Shown here: positions 35,358-43,665 of the stretch, piece by piece | Position numbering within the stretch: the stretch's first letter is position 1 | Layout: every line of letters begins with the position of its first letter | Assembly (NCBI RefSeq): GCF_900172295.1 | Contig: NZ_FWFL01000001.1 | Span: 620,001 to 684,000 of the forward strand | DNA from: Roseovarius litorisediminis | GTDB lineage: Bacteria; Pseudomonadota; Alphaproteobacteria; Rhodobacterales; Rhodobacteraceae | Direction: 5' to 3' | DNA: 64,000 nucleotides | Notes under the pieces: generated by a model | Told to the model about the DNA's origin: nothing | Seen by the model: the letters and a program-made list of their open reading frames with translations, nothing else | Databases searched by the model: none | Program-made: the position numbers and the translations under genes

Positions 35358-38300
35358 ATGTCAGTCGCCCGTGTCTCTATCGACAAGCCTGTTGTTACCT
35401 GGCTCATTATCCTGGGTTGTCTGTTTGGTGGCCTGTGGGGATTTAGCGCCCTTGGCCGACTGGAAGACCCGGCTTTTACAATCAAGAACGCTGTAATCTC
35501 GACGCGCTATCCCGGAGCATCCGCTGAACAAGTGGCGCGGGAAGTGTCTGAGCCTCTTGAATCCGCCATTCAGAAGATGGGCGAAGTCGATACCATCACA
35601 TCGGTCAATCAGCCGGGCAGTTCGCTGATCGAGATTGAAATCAAGGCAACCTATGATGGCTCGGAACTGCCTCAGGTCTGGGACAAACTCAGAAGCCGGG
35701 TGCGTGATGCAGCGCGCGCTTTGCCCGATGGTGTCTCGTCGCCCTTGGTCAACGATTCATTCGGGGACGTCTTTGGTATCTATTATGCCGTGACGGCGCC
35801 GGGATTTTCGGACGCAGAGCGCCACCGGCTTGCCACGTTCTTACGCCGGGAAATTCTGGCTGTTCCGGGTGTCGCGGATGTCGACGTGTCCGGGCTTCCC
35901 GACGAGGCCATTTTTGTTGAACCCAATCTGGCGCTGGCCGCCAATCAGAACATCCCTCCTTCGGCCATCGTCAACGCAATAGCGACAGCAGATTCCGTCA
36001 CCGATTCCGGTAAACTTGAAAACCATGGCACCCGCAGCCTGATTCAGAGGCCCGAGGGATCCGATACGGTGGAATCCATCGCCGGTCTGTCAATCGGGGT
36101 TGGCGGCGAGGTGCTGAACCTGTTCGATTTCGCCGAAGTGCACCGCGGTCGCCAAGACGACCCCAGCCTGATCGTCCGGTTCGACGGCACCGAGGCGTTC
36201 ACCCTTGGGATTGCAGGCCTGGCAACCGAAAACATCGTGGAAGTCGGCAAACGGGTAGATGCCCATCTGGCACAGCTTGACCCCGAGATCCCCTATGGCG
36301 TTGACCTGCATCCCATCTACCAGCAGCACGTTGTCGTTGATGAAGCCAGCACCGACTTTCTGGTAAACCTTGCAATGTCAGTTGCCATTGTCGTTATCGT
36401 TCTGGCGATTTTCATGGGCTGGCGGGCGGCGGTTGTGGTCGGCTCTACTCTTTTGCTGACCGTGGTTGGCACGTTGTTTTTCATGGCAATATTTTCAATC
36501 GAGATGGAACGGATTTCGCTGGGCGCGCTGATCATTGCGATGGGCATGCTAGTGGACAATGCCATCGTGGTGGCCGAGGGCATGCAGGTTTCCATGCAGC
36601 GTGGAAAATCCTCGCGGGAGGCCGCAGATGAGGCCGCTTCGAAAACCCAGATCCCTTTATTGGGGGCCACCGTAATCGGAATCATGGCCTTTGCCGGGAT
36701 TGGTCTCAGCCCGGATTCAACCGGTGAATTCCTGTTCTCGCTTTTCGCCGTGATTGGCATCTCGCTGCTGCTGAGTTGGGGGCTTGCCCTGACCGCCACC
36801 CCACTGCTGGCACATTATTTCTTCAAACAAGTTAAAGGCGCGGATGATCAGCCGGATGCCTATGGCGGCCTGATGTTTCGCATCTACGCGACGGTGTTGC
36901 GCGGGGCGCTGCGGCAGCGCTGGCTGGTGGTTCTGGGGTTGATGGCGGTGACAATCGCCTGCTTTGCAGGCTTCGGCCAGATCAAGCAGCAATTCTTTCC
37001 CAATTCCAACACACCGCTTTTCTTTGTGCATTACAAATTGCCGCAAGGCACTTCGATTGAAACGACATCGGCCCATATGATGCGCCTTGAAAAATGGCTC
37101 TCAGGACGTGAGGACGTGGTTTCAACAACAACCTACGTTGGTCAGGGGGCGACCCGCTTCATGCTGACCTATGCGGCGGAAAAGCCCAACCCGTCATACG
37201 GGCATATGATCATACGGACCGAAAATCTGGATCAGATTCCGCCCCTGCGCGCCGAACTAGAAAGCTTTGCCGCCGAAACCCTGCCCGAGGGTGAATTTCG
37301 CGTAAAACGTCTGGTTTTTGGCCCTGGCGGCGGTGATCCGATACAGGTGCGATTCTCGGGAAGCGACCCTGCTGTGTTGCGAACGCTTGGGGCCGAGGCC
37401 GCCCGGCGCATGGCAGCGGACAGCGACAACATTCGCGACCTGCGCACCAACTGGCGTGAACAGGAACTGGTACTCAAACCCATTTACGCAACCGATCGGG
37501 CGCAAACCGCCGGGATCACCCGCGATGACATCGCCGACACAATCCGTTTCGCGACCGAAGGGATCACTGGTGGCGTGCTGCGGGAAGATGAACGCCTGAT
37601 CCCGATCATTGTCCGACAGGCGAAAGACTCGGACACCGGCCTTGTCGATCATCTGGTCTGGTCCACCTCAGCAAATAGCTTTGTGCCCCTCGAGCAGGTG
37701 ATCGACGGCATGACGTTCGAGGCACAGAACACTCTGGTGCATCGGCGCGACCGCCTGAAAACGCTGACGGTCAGCGCCGATATTCCACCTGACCTTACAG
37801 CCGCCACGGTACATGCAGAAATACGCAATACCATCGAGGCCATGGAGATTCCTCTTGGCTACAAGATGGAATGGGGCGGCGAATTCGAAAGCGCGCGCGA
37901 TGCCAACAAAAGCCTTGCTGCGCAACTGCCCGCCAGCATTCTGATCATGGTGCTGATCTCGATCCTGCTTTTCACTGCCTTGCGACAGCCGCTGATCATC
38001 TGGCTGCTGGTCCCCATGTCGGTCAACGGCGTGGTTCTGGGCCTGCTGGGCACGGGCCTGCCGTTTACCTTTACCGCGCTGCTGGGGCTTCTCAGCCTGT
38101 CGGGTATGTTGTTGAAAAATGGCATTGTTCTGGTCGAAGAGATCGACATCGTGCGCCGCGAGGGAAAAGCGCTGCGCGAGGCGATTGTCGAGGCCTGCGT
38201 CTCTCGTGTCCGCCCGGTGGTGCTGGCGGCGGCGACAACCATTCTGGGCATGGCACCGTTGCTGGGTGATGCGTTCTTTGTTTCGATGGCCGTCACCATT

Positions 38301-38420
38301 ATGGGCGGTCTGGCCTTTGCGTCGGTCCTGACATTGATCGCGGCGCCTGTTTTCTATGACATCCTGTTCTCTCGCGATGAGCGTGCCGCAAACAAAGCCA
38401 CGGCCACGGTGGCGGCATGA
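35358..38420 (+). CDS. RND efflux permease (AcrB/HAE-1 type)
   Basis: A 1020-aa RND pump. The N-terminal hallmark is DKPVVTWLIILGCLFGGLWG, there are two large periplasmic loops, and TM clusters lie near residues 325-530 and 855-1010. The TM4 proton-relay motif, usually two adjacent Asp, reads GMLVDNAIVVAEG, so the second Asp is replaced by Asn. A second-half block is LLGLLSLSGMLLKNGIVLVEEID. It forms an operon with the adaptor and ends three bases before a convergent permease gene. Substrate unknown. Confidence 0.95.
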   Translation: MSVARVSIDKPVVTWLIILGCLFGGLWGFSALGRLEDPAFTIKNAVISTRYPGASAEQVAREVSEPLESAIQKMGEVDTITSVNQPGSSLIEIEIKATYDGSELPQVWDKLRSRVRDAARALPDGVSSPLVNDSFGDVFGIYYAVTAPGFSDAERHRLATFLRREILAVPGVADVDVSGLPDEAIFVEPNLALAANQNIPPSAIVNAIATADSVTDSGKLENHGTRSLIQRPEGSDTVESIAGLSIGVGGEVLNLFDFAEVHRGRQDDPSLIVRFDGTEAFTLGIAGLATENIVEVGKRVDAHLAQLDPEIPYGVDLHPIYQQHVVVDEASTDFLVNLAMSVAIVVIVLAIFMGWRAAVVVGSTLLLTVVGTLFFMAIFSIEMERISLGALIIAMGMLVDNAIVVAEGMQVSMQRGKSSREAADEAASKTQIPLLGATVIGIMAFAGIGLSPDSTGEFLFSLFAVIGISLLLSWGLALTATPLLAHYFFKQVKGADDQPDAYGGLMFRIYATVLRGALRQRWLVVLGLMAVTIACFAGFGQIKQQFFPNSNTPLFFVHYKLPQGTSIETTSAHMMRLEKWLSGREDVVSTTTYVGQGATRFMLTYAAEKPNPSYGHMIIRTENLDQIPPLRAELESFAAETLPEGEFRVKRLVFGPGGGDPIQVRFSGSDPAVLRTLGAEAARRMAADSDNIRDLRTNWREQELVLKPIYATDRAQTAGITRDDIADTIRFATEGITGGVLREDERLIPIIVRQAKDSDTGLVDHLVWSTSANSFVPLEQVIDGMTFEAQNTLVHRRDRLKTLTVSADIPPDLTAATVHAEIRNTIEAMEIPLGYKMEWGGEFESARDANKSLAAQLPASILIMVLISILLFTALRQPLIIWLLVPMSVNGVVLGLLGTGLPFTFTALLGLLSLSGMLLKNGIVLVEEIDIVRREGKALREAIVEACVSRVRPVVLAAATTILGMAPLLGDAFFVSMAVTIMGGLAFASVLTLIAAPVFYDILFSRDERAANKATATVAA

Positions 38421-38423
38421 CAG

Positions 38424-39458
38424 TTACATCACAAAATCAAAGGCATACCCCGCCACAAGCGAACCCGATACCGCCAGTATCAGATACAGGAAAAAGGGTA
38501 TGAACCGTAAAACCGGAAATATCGCCATGGCCCCCCAGATGCTGACCACTCCGCCCGACACAAGAAAGCCCATGGCAGCCCCCGGTGACATTCCGTGGTC
38601 CAGCAGGCTGCGGGTCAATGGCAGGGCAGCGTATCCGTCGACATAGGCAGGGGCACCCACCAAGACGGCAAGCGGAATAGCCCACCACGCATCATCCCCC
38701 AGATACACGCCAAGCGCTTCTGGGTGCAAAAACTGATTCAGAAAATGCTCGGCCGCAAAGGCCGGGATCAGGCAGATCAGGATCAGTTTCATAGTGGCAA
38801 TAAACTGTTTACGAAACATCGCTCGGCGAGACGCGTCAGCCCAGACGTTGATTTTAAACGCAAGGGATTCTCCGCAACGCGCTGCTGAAATTGTGGCAAC
38901 TAAACGATTGTTCTGTAAGGGGTTTACGTACCATCCACGATTAAAGAAAAACCCCGCAACTACCCCGGCCCACAGGCCCAGGCCAAAGGCAGCCAAGGTT
39001 TTACCAAATGCAAATGCAAATCCTAGCGTGGCCGCTGTGGTGGCCAGCATGGCCGGATCTGTGACCGGCGAAGACAGCCAGAAGGCCATCACGGGCGCCA
39101 GGGGCACGCCTGCCGCCAATAGCCCTGTCATGAGTGGCAGGACAGTGACCCCGCAAACCGGCGTCACCGCCCCGATGGCGGATGCGGCAACAATGGTCCA
39201 GCCCAAACGCCCCTCAAAGACCTTTGCGATATGACCATCGGCGCCGCTGGCCATGATCCATGCCGCCAACACAATACCCGGAACAACCAGCGGTGCGACA
39301 GAGAAAAGCCCTTTGACCACAAAGACCCCCGCCCCCCACATCGCCATTGGCATCACCAAGGTTAAACCGGCCAGAACAACGGCAAGGCCACCCCACAGAA
39401 AATTGTATCTTCTGCGATGATGCGTAAGGTCTGTAAGGTTTGTACGTGAAAACACCAC
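38424..39458 (-). CDS. UPF0718/ArsP-type permease
   Basis: A 344-aa membrane permease of the DUF318 (YraQ/ArsP) type. The family signature is visible twice: TPVCGVTVLPLMTGLLAAGVP with SPVTDPAMLATTAATLG, and in the second half YVDGYAALPLTRSLLDHGMSP with GAAMGFLVSGGVVS. The start is a GTG at 39458 with GGAG upstream. A 9-bp repeat triplet lies in its first codons. Divergent from a LysR regulator that likely controls it. ArsP members export organoarsenicals, but this subgroup's substrate is unknown. Confidence 0.87.
   Translation of the reverse strand: MVFSRTNLTDLTHHRRRYNFLWGGLAVVLAGLTLVMPMAMWGAGVFVVKGLFSVAPLVVPGIVLAAWIMASGADGHIAKVFEGRLGWTIVAASAIGAVTPVCGVTVLPLMTGLLAAGVPLAPVMAFWLSSPVTDPAMLATTAATLGFAFAFGKTLAAFGLGLWAGVVAGFFFNRGWYVNPLQNNRLVATISAARCGESLAFKINVWADASRRAMFRKQFIATMKLILICLIPAFAAEHFLNQFLHPEALGVYLGDDAWWAIPLAVLVGAPAYVDGYAALPLTRSLLDHGMSPGAAMGFLVSGGVVSIWGAMAIFPVLRFIPFFLYLILAVSGSLVAGYAFDFVM
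39424..39450. repeat. 9-bp repeat triplet (copy A)
   Basis: GTAAGGTCT, GTAAGGTTT and GTACGTGAA follow one another with exact nine-base period. Copy B at 61675-61701 has the same first two units and the third as GTACGTGTA; copy C at 32052-32026 (minus strand) is a diverged version. Copy A falls within the first codons of the permease gene and about 96 bp before the LysR start. Confidence 0.85.
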
Positions 39459-39545
39459 AAAATCTCCTGCTGCTGATTTGCAGTATGCATGTTCAGAAAT
39501 TAGTCGTAAAACGAATACCTCCTATATCTACTATGAGTAATTTGA

Positions 39546-40406
39546 ATGGATACTCTTGATAGCGATCTGCTGCGCACCTTCCTTGCAATCGCTGATGCAG
39601 GCTCAGTGACAGACGGGGCGGCCCGCATCTTTCGATCACAATCCGCAGCCAGCCTGCAGATCAAACGGCTGGAAGAAACGCTTGGACAACCTGTGTTCGA
39701 CCGGCACGGGCGCGGTGTGACACTGACCGAAGCCGGGGAGCAGCTGATACCCGTCGCACGGGAGGTGACCAGCAGATTGGATCAAACCCTGAGAAGCCTT
39801 CGTGCCGATGGTATGACCGGCAGCCTGCGTATCGGAGTGCCAGATGACCACAGCCACAGGTTTCTGGCGCAGATTATCGCCGAATTTGCGCAATCACACC
39901 CTTCGGTAGAACTGCACGTAACCTGCGATCTGAGTGCACGGTTTCCGCAGGCCCTGGCGAACGGAGCGCTTGATCTAGCCGTCTATGAAGTTGAGCGCCC
40001 GGACAACCCGGATAGCGTACTCTGGCGCGACCAGACATATTGGGTCGCCTCGCGGCATCATGATCTGCTAACACAAGACGTGCTGCCTGTGGCCTTGTTT
40101 GACCGGGACTGCTGGTGGCGGGACGCGGCACTTGAGGCGTTGAACCGGCTTGGTCGCCCGTATCGTGTGATCTTTTCCAGCCAGAGCGTAACCGGTGTCG
40201 CCGCCGCGATCGAGGCCGGTATTGCCATTGGCCTGCTGGGAGAAAGCAGCCTTAACGATACTCTGGTGCAGCTCACACCAGAACAGGGGTTTGCCGTGAT
40301 GCCGGTTTCAAACCTTGTGCTGGGCACAGCCGGAACAGGTGAAACCCCGGCGCGAAAAGGCATGACCGACGCAATCCGCCGTGCCTTTCAGAATGAGCGG
40401 TTCTAA
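39546..40406 (+). CDS. LysR family transcriptional regulator
   Basis: A 286-aa LysR-type regulator. The winged HTH (about residues 5-65) has VTDGAARIFRSQSAASLQIKRL, and the effector domain begins LRIGVPDDHSHRFLAQIIAEF. It is divergent from the UPF0718-type permease across an 87-bp gap, the classical LysR arrangement, so it probably regulates that permease. Its stop lies inside an inverted repeat shared with the convergent ureohydrolase gene. The ribosome site is weak. Confidence 0.92.
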   Translation: MDTLDSDLLRTFLAIADAGSVTDGAARIFRSQSAASLQIKRLEETLGQPVFDRHGRGVTLTEAGEQLIPVAREVTSRLDQTLRSLRADGMTGSLRIGVPDDHSHRFLAQIIAEFAQSHPSVELHVTCDLSARFPQALANGALDLAVYEVERPDNPDSVLWRDQTYWVASRHHDLLTQDVLPVALFDRDCWWRDAALEALNRLGRPYRVIFSSQSVTGVAAAIEAGIAIGLLGESSLNDTLVQLTPEQGFAVMPVSNLVLGTAGTGETPARKGMTDAIRRAFQNERF

Positions 40407-40454
40407 AGCGTTTCGGCTTATTTTTCTGAACCAGCAATGCGTCGAAACCCTTTA
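40404..40454. terminator. Inverted repeat between convergent lysR and agmatinase genes
   Basis: TAAAGCGTTTCG (40404-40415) and CGAAACCCTTTA (40443-40454) are complementary except for one pair, around 27 bases. Both stop codons are within or next to it. Similar CGTTTCG-containing palindromes are common between Alphaproteobacterial genes, so this may be a repeat family acting as a bidirectional terminator. Confidence 0.5.
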
Positions 40455-41423
40455 GCCGGTTTTTCGCCGTGCCCAGCCCCAGAGACACAAAAGCTCCGTC
40501 GCCACATGCGCACCGGCAACGGCCGTGGCCCCGGTTGTATCAAAGGGCGGCGAGACTTCGACGATATCGCCGCCAACCATGTTGATCCCGGCAATATCGC
40601 GCAGAAGGATGGCCGCCTGCGCTGTTGAAAGCCCGCCCCAGACCGGTGTGCCGGTGCCGGGGGCAAAGGCGGGATCCAGACAATCGATATCGAAGGTTAC
40701 ATATACCTGAGAATCGCCCAGTATCTCCTTGATCTTCCTGGCTGTTTCCACGGGTCCACGTTCATGAACCTCGCGCGCATCAATGATGTTAACCCCCATT
40801 GTGTCGGTATTTACGGTTCTAATACCCACCTGAACCGAACGTTTGGGGTCAATCAGCCCCAGCTTGATCGCCTTGTAGAACATGGTGCCATGGTCGATCC
40901 GCTCCATGTTGTCATCCACCCAGGTGTCGGTATGGGCATCAAATTGCAACAGCGCCAGGGGGCCGAATTTTTCAGCATAGGCCTTGAGGATAGGAAACGA
41001 GATATAGTGATCCCCGCCCAGACAGATACTGGCAGCGCCTGCATCCAGTATCCCGCGAATATGGGCCGTCAACGCATCGGGAAAATCACTGACCATGGCA
41101 TAGTCAAAGGCCAGGTCGCCGTAATCCACAATGTCCAGCTCGGTCATCGGGTCGTACCCGTCCCAACCATATGGGGCATCGAAAGGCTGCAGGGTGCTGG
41201 CCTCGCGAATGGCGCGCGGCCCCAGACGGGTGCCCGTGCGGTTCGTCACGGCCTGATCAAACGGAACACCGGTGATAGCTATATCAACACCTGTCAGGTC
41301 CTTGGTATAGCGCCGTCGCAAGAATGAAGTTGCGCCACCAAATGCGTTTTCGCTGCTTTCACCACGCAAGCTTTCGCGTGTAAATGCCTGATCTACCTGA
41401 TTTTTAGCGTCTTCAAGTGCCAT
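40452..41423 (-). CDS. speB: Agmatinase/ureohydrolase
   Basis: A 323-aa ureohydrolase (arginase/agmatinase/guanidinobutyrase family). The binuclear Mn site is complete: CLGGDHYISFP, LLQFDAHTDTWVDD and FDIDCLDPAFAPG. The start at 41423 (MALEDAKNQ) is preferred over the longer frame, which extends without a ribosome site. Agmatinase makes putrescine and urea from agmatine; other guanidino substrates are possible because members of this branch are mixed. Downstream of and probably in an operon with an M20 amidohydrolase. Confidence 0.9.
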   Translation of the reverse strand: MALEDAKNQVDQAFTRESLRGESSENAFGGATSFLRRRYTKDLTGVDIAITGVPFDQAVTNRTGTRLGPRAIREASTLQPFDAPYGWDGYDPMTELDIVDYGDLAFDYAMVSDFPDALTAHIRGILDAGAASICLGGDHYISFPILKAYAEKFGPLALLQFDAHTDTWVDDNMERIDHGTMFYKAIKLGLIDPKRSVQVGIRTVNTDTMGVNIIDAREVHERGPVETARKIKEILGDSQVYVTFDIDCLDPAFAPGTGTPVWGGLSTAQAAILLRDIAGINMVGGDIVEVSPPFDTTGATAVAGAHVATELLCLWGWARRKTG

Positions 41424-41481
41424 GGTACTGATGCCCTTTTTGAGGATCGGGGTGGGAGGGTGGACGATGCTCAGAAGGGCA

Positions 41482-42645
41482 TCAACCCAACGGCTGGGCC
41501 CGCTCGACAAGGCGGGCAAAAAACGACGCGCCCACAGGGGCAATCTCATCGTTGAAATCAAAGGCCGGGTGATGCCATGTCGCGCCATCGCCCTGTCCGA
41601 TAAAAAGATAAGATCCGGGGCGCGCATTGAGCATATAGGAAAAATCCTCGGCCCCCATTTCACGTACGTGCCGGTCGTTGACGGCCTCTGCACCCGAAAT
41701 TTCCCGCGCCACCTGAACCGCGAGTTCGGTACAGGCAGGATCGTTGACCGTGGCCGGATAGCCCTCTTCATAGCGCAACTCGGCCCCTACCCCATAGGCG
41801 GCGGCCTGCCCCCCGACGATGTCCTGCATCCGCTGACGCACCATCGCTTTGACCTCCGGATCAAAACTGCGCACGGTACCATTCACATAAGCCGTTTCCG
41901 GCACGATGTTCTCGGCGCTGCCAGTATGAATCTGGGTGACCGAGATTACCAGATCATTCAGCGCAAAATTGTTGCGGCTGACGATCGTCTGAATCGCCTG
42001 CACCATCCCCACAGCGGCCACAACCGGGTCGCGGGTTTCGTGCGGCATCGCACCATGCCCGCCCACACCCGTGATGTCGATGTGAAAGGTATCGACCGCA
42101 GCCATGATCGGGCCCGGTGCGGTGTGAAAACTACCCGGCGCGTGTCCCGGGGCCGTGTGCAGGGCATAGAGCTGCTCAATCCCGTAGCGTTCCAATATAC
42201 CGTCGTCGACCATCACCTGCCCGCCGCCGGGCCCCTCTTCGGCTGGCTGAAAGATCAGCGCCACGCGCCCCCGAAAATTACGGGTCTCGGCAAGGTATCT
42301 TGCCGCCCCCAGCAGCATGGTAGTGTGGCCGTCATGGCCACAGGCGTGCATCTTGCCTGGTATTTTTGAGCTCCATTCCGCCCCTGTTGCCTCGTCAATG
42401 GGAAGGGCGTCCATATCTGCACGCAGACCAATCACCGGCCCGTCACCCTGTCCTTCGATCACTGCGACAATACCGGTGGTGGCGATGCCTTCCTCAATCT
42501 GTTCAATTCCAAATTCGCGCAAACGCTCTGCCACAAAACGCGCGGTTTCATAGCAGTCGAACCCCAATTCGGGTTTTTCATGAAGATGTCGGCGCCAGAC
42601 GGTCATATCATCGGCAAACCCGGAAATGCGGTTGATCACAGCCAT
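41482..42645 (-). CDS. M20 family amidohydrolase
   Basis: A 387-aa M20D metallopeptidase (HipO/amidohydrolase type) that hydrolyses N-acyl amino acids or related amides. The first metal motif is KMHACGHDGHTTMLLGAARY and the catalytic pair is in LIFQPAEEGPGGGQV; a second His is in ALHTAPGHAPG. The dimerisation insert is central. The ATG at 42645 has AGGAAG upstream. It precedes speB by 58 bp in the same direction and is divergent from mazG. The two hydrolases may work on one nitrogen source. Confidence 0.92.
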   Translation of the reverse strand: MAVINRISGFADDMTVWRRHLHEKPELGFDCYETARFVAERLREFGIEQIEEGIATTGIVAVIEGQGDGPVIGLRADMDALPIDEATGAEWSSKIPGKMHACGHDGHTTMLLGAARYLAETRNFRGRVALIFQPAEEGPGGGQVMVDDGILERYGIEQLYALHTAPGHAPGSFHTAPGPIMAAVDTFHIDITGVGGHGAMPHETRDPVVAAVGMVQAIQTIVSRNNFALNDLVISVTQIHTGSAENIVPETAYVNGTVRSFDPEVKAMVRQRMQDIVGGQAAAYGVGAELRYEEGYPATVNDPACTELAVQVAREISGAEAVNDRHVREMGAEDFSYMLNARPGSYLFIGQGDGATWHHPAFDFNDEIAPVGASFFARLVERAQPLG

Positions 42646-42707
42646 GTCTGGACTTCCTTTTGTTTGACCGTCAGGGTCCACTCAACCCCAAAGTTGAAAG
42701 GTGCGCA

Positions 42708-43523
42708 ATGCCAGATGACTCGCTGATTCACGATCCCAAGGGCGGCATGCCCCGTCTGGTTGAAATCATGCGCCGCCTGCGCGACCCCGATACCGGCTGC
42801 CCCTGGGATATCGAGCAGGACTTCACCACAATCGCACCCTACACGATCGAAGAGGCCTACGAGGTCGCCGATGCGATTGAACGCAAGAACTGGCAGGAAC
42901 TGCGTGGTGAACTGGGGGATCTTCTGTTGCAGGCCGTATTTCATGCGCAGATCGCTGACGACAAGGGGTTGTTCGATTTCAACGATGTGGTGACTGACAT
43001 CGCCGACAAGATGGTCGCGCGCCATCCGCATGTCTTTGGCGATGAAAGCCGTGAAAAATCAGCCGAGCAGCAGACCCGCGACTGGGAGACGATCAAGGCC
43101 GCCGAACGCGCCGCAAAGGCACAGATCGGCGTACTGGATGGGGTCGCGGTGGGCCTGCCTGCCCTGCTGCGGGCGGTCAAGTTGCAAAAACGTGCGGCAA
43201 GGGTGGGATTTGACTGGCCCGACGCCAGCCATGTGCTGGACAAGATCACCGAAGAGGCCGCCGAGTTGCGCGAGGCATCCGAACATCTGTCCCACGAAAA
43301 AGTGGAAGAGGAATTTGGCGATCTGTTGTTTGTAATGGCAAATCTGGCGCGTCACATGAAGGTCTGCCCCGAAGAGGCTCTGCGCGCCGCCAATGCCAAA
43401 TTCACCCGCCGGTTCGGGCGGGTCGAGGCCTTGCTGGCCGAGCGCGGCAAGACGCCCGGGCAATCGGATCTGGCTGAAATGGATGCGCTGTGGGATGCGG
43501 CCAAGGCAGAAGAACGGCGTTAG
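42708..43523 (+). CDS. mazG: Nucleoside triphosphate pyrophosphohydrolase MazG
   Basis: A 271-aa two-domain MazG that hydrolyses (d)NTPs to NMP and PPi, cleaning the nucleotide pool. The first domain has RLRDPDTGCPWDIEQDF and the metal-binding ExxE TIEEAYEVADAIE then GELGDLLLQAVFHA; the second domain repeats it as ITEEAAELREA and EEEFGDLLFVMANLARH. The ATG at 42708 with AAAGG nearby is chosen; the upstream frame is not used. Convergent with ileS, with a long inverted repeat in the gap. Confidence 0.96.
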   Translation: MPDDSLIHDPKGGMPRLVEIMRRLRDPDTGCPWDIEQDFTTIAPYTIEEAYEVADAIERKNWQELRGELGDLLLQAVFHAQIADDKGLFDFNDVVTDIADKMVARHPHVFGDESREKSAEQQTRDWETIKAAERAAKAQIGVLDGVAVGLPALLRAVKLQKRAARVGFDWPDASHVLDKITEEAAELREASEHLSHEKVEEEFGDLLFVMANLARHMKVCPEEALRAANAKFTRRFGRVEALLAERGKTPGQSDLAEMDALWDAAKAEERR

Positions 43524-43568
43524 ACCTCTGCTATCGGGCCCGCGAAACCGTTGGATGCCTCCGGCGGG

Positions 43569-43630
43569 GGTATTTCCAGCAAGAAGAAAATGAAAGCGCT
43601 GCAGGCGTTTTCTTCTTGCCAAAAATATCC
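43569..43630. terminator. Long inverted repeat between mazG and ileS
   Basis: GCAAGAAGAAAA (43579-43590) pairs perfectly with TTTTCTTCTTGC (43608-43619), and the arms extend outward imperfectly to GGTATTT and AAAAATATCC. The 17-base spacer holds GCGCTGCAGGCG. Between two convergent genes, probably a bidirectional terminator; this GGTATTTTTG..AAGAAG style of repeat is frequent in Rhodobacterales intergenic regions. Confidence 0.6.
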
Positions 43631-43665
43631 AAATCCCGTCCGTGAAGCTGCGCTGTCTTGGCGGC

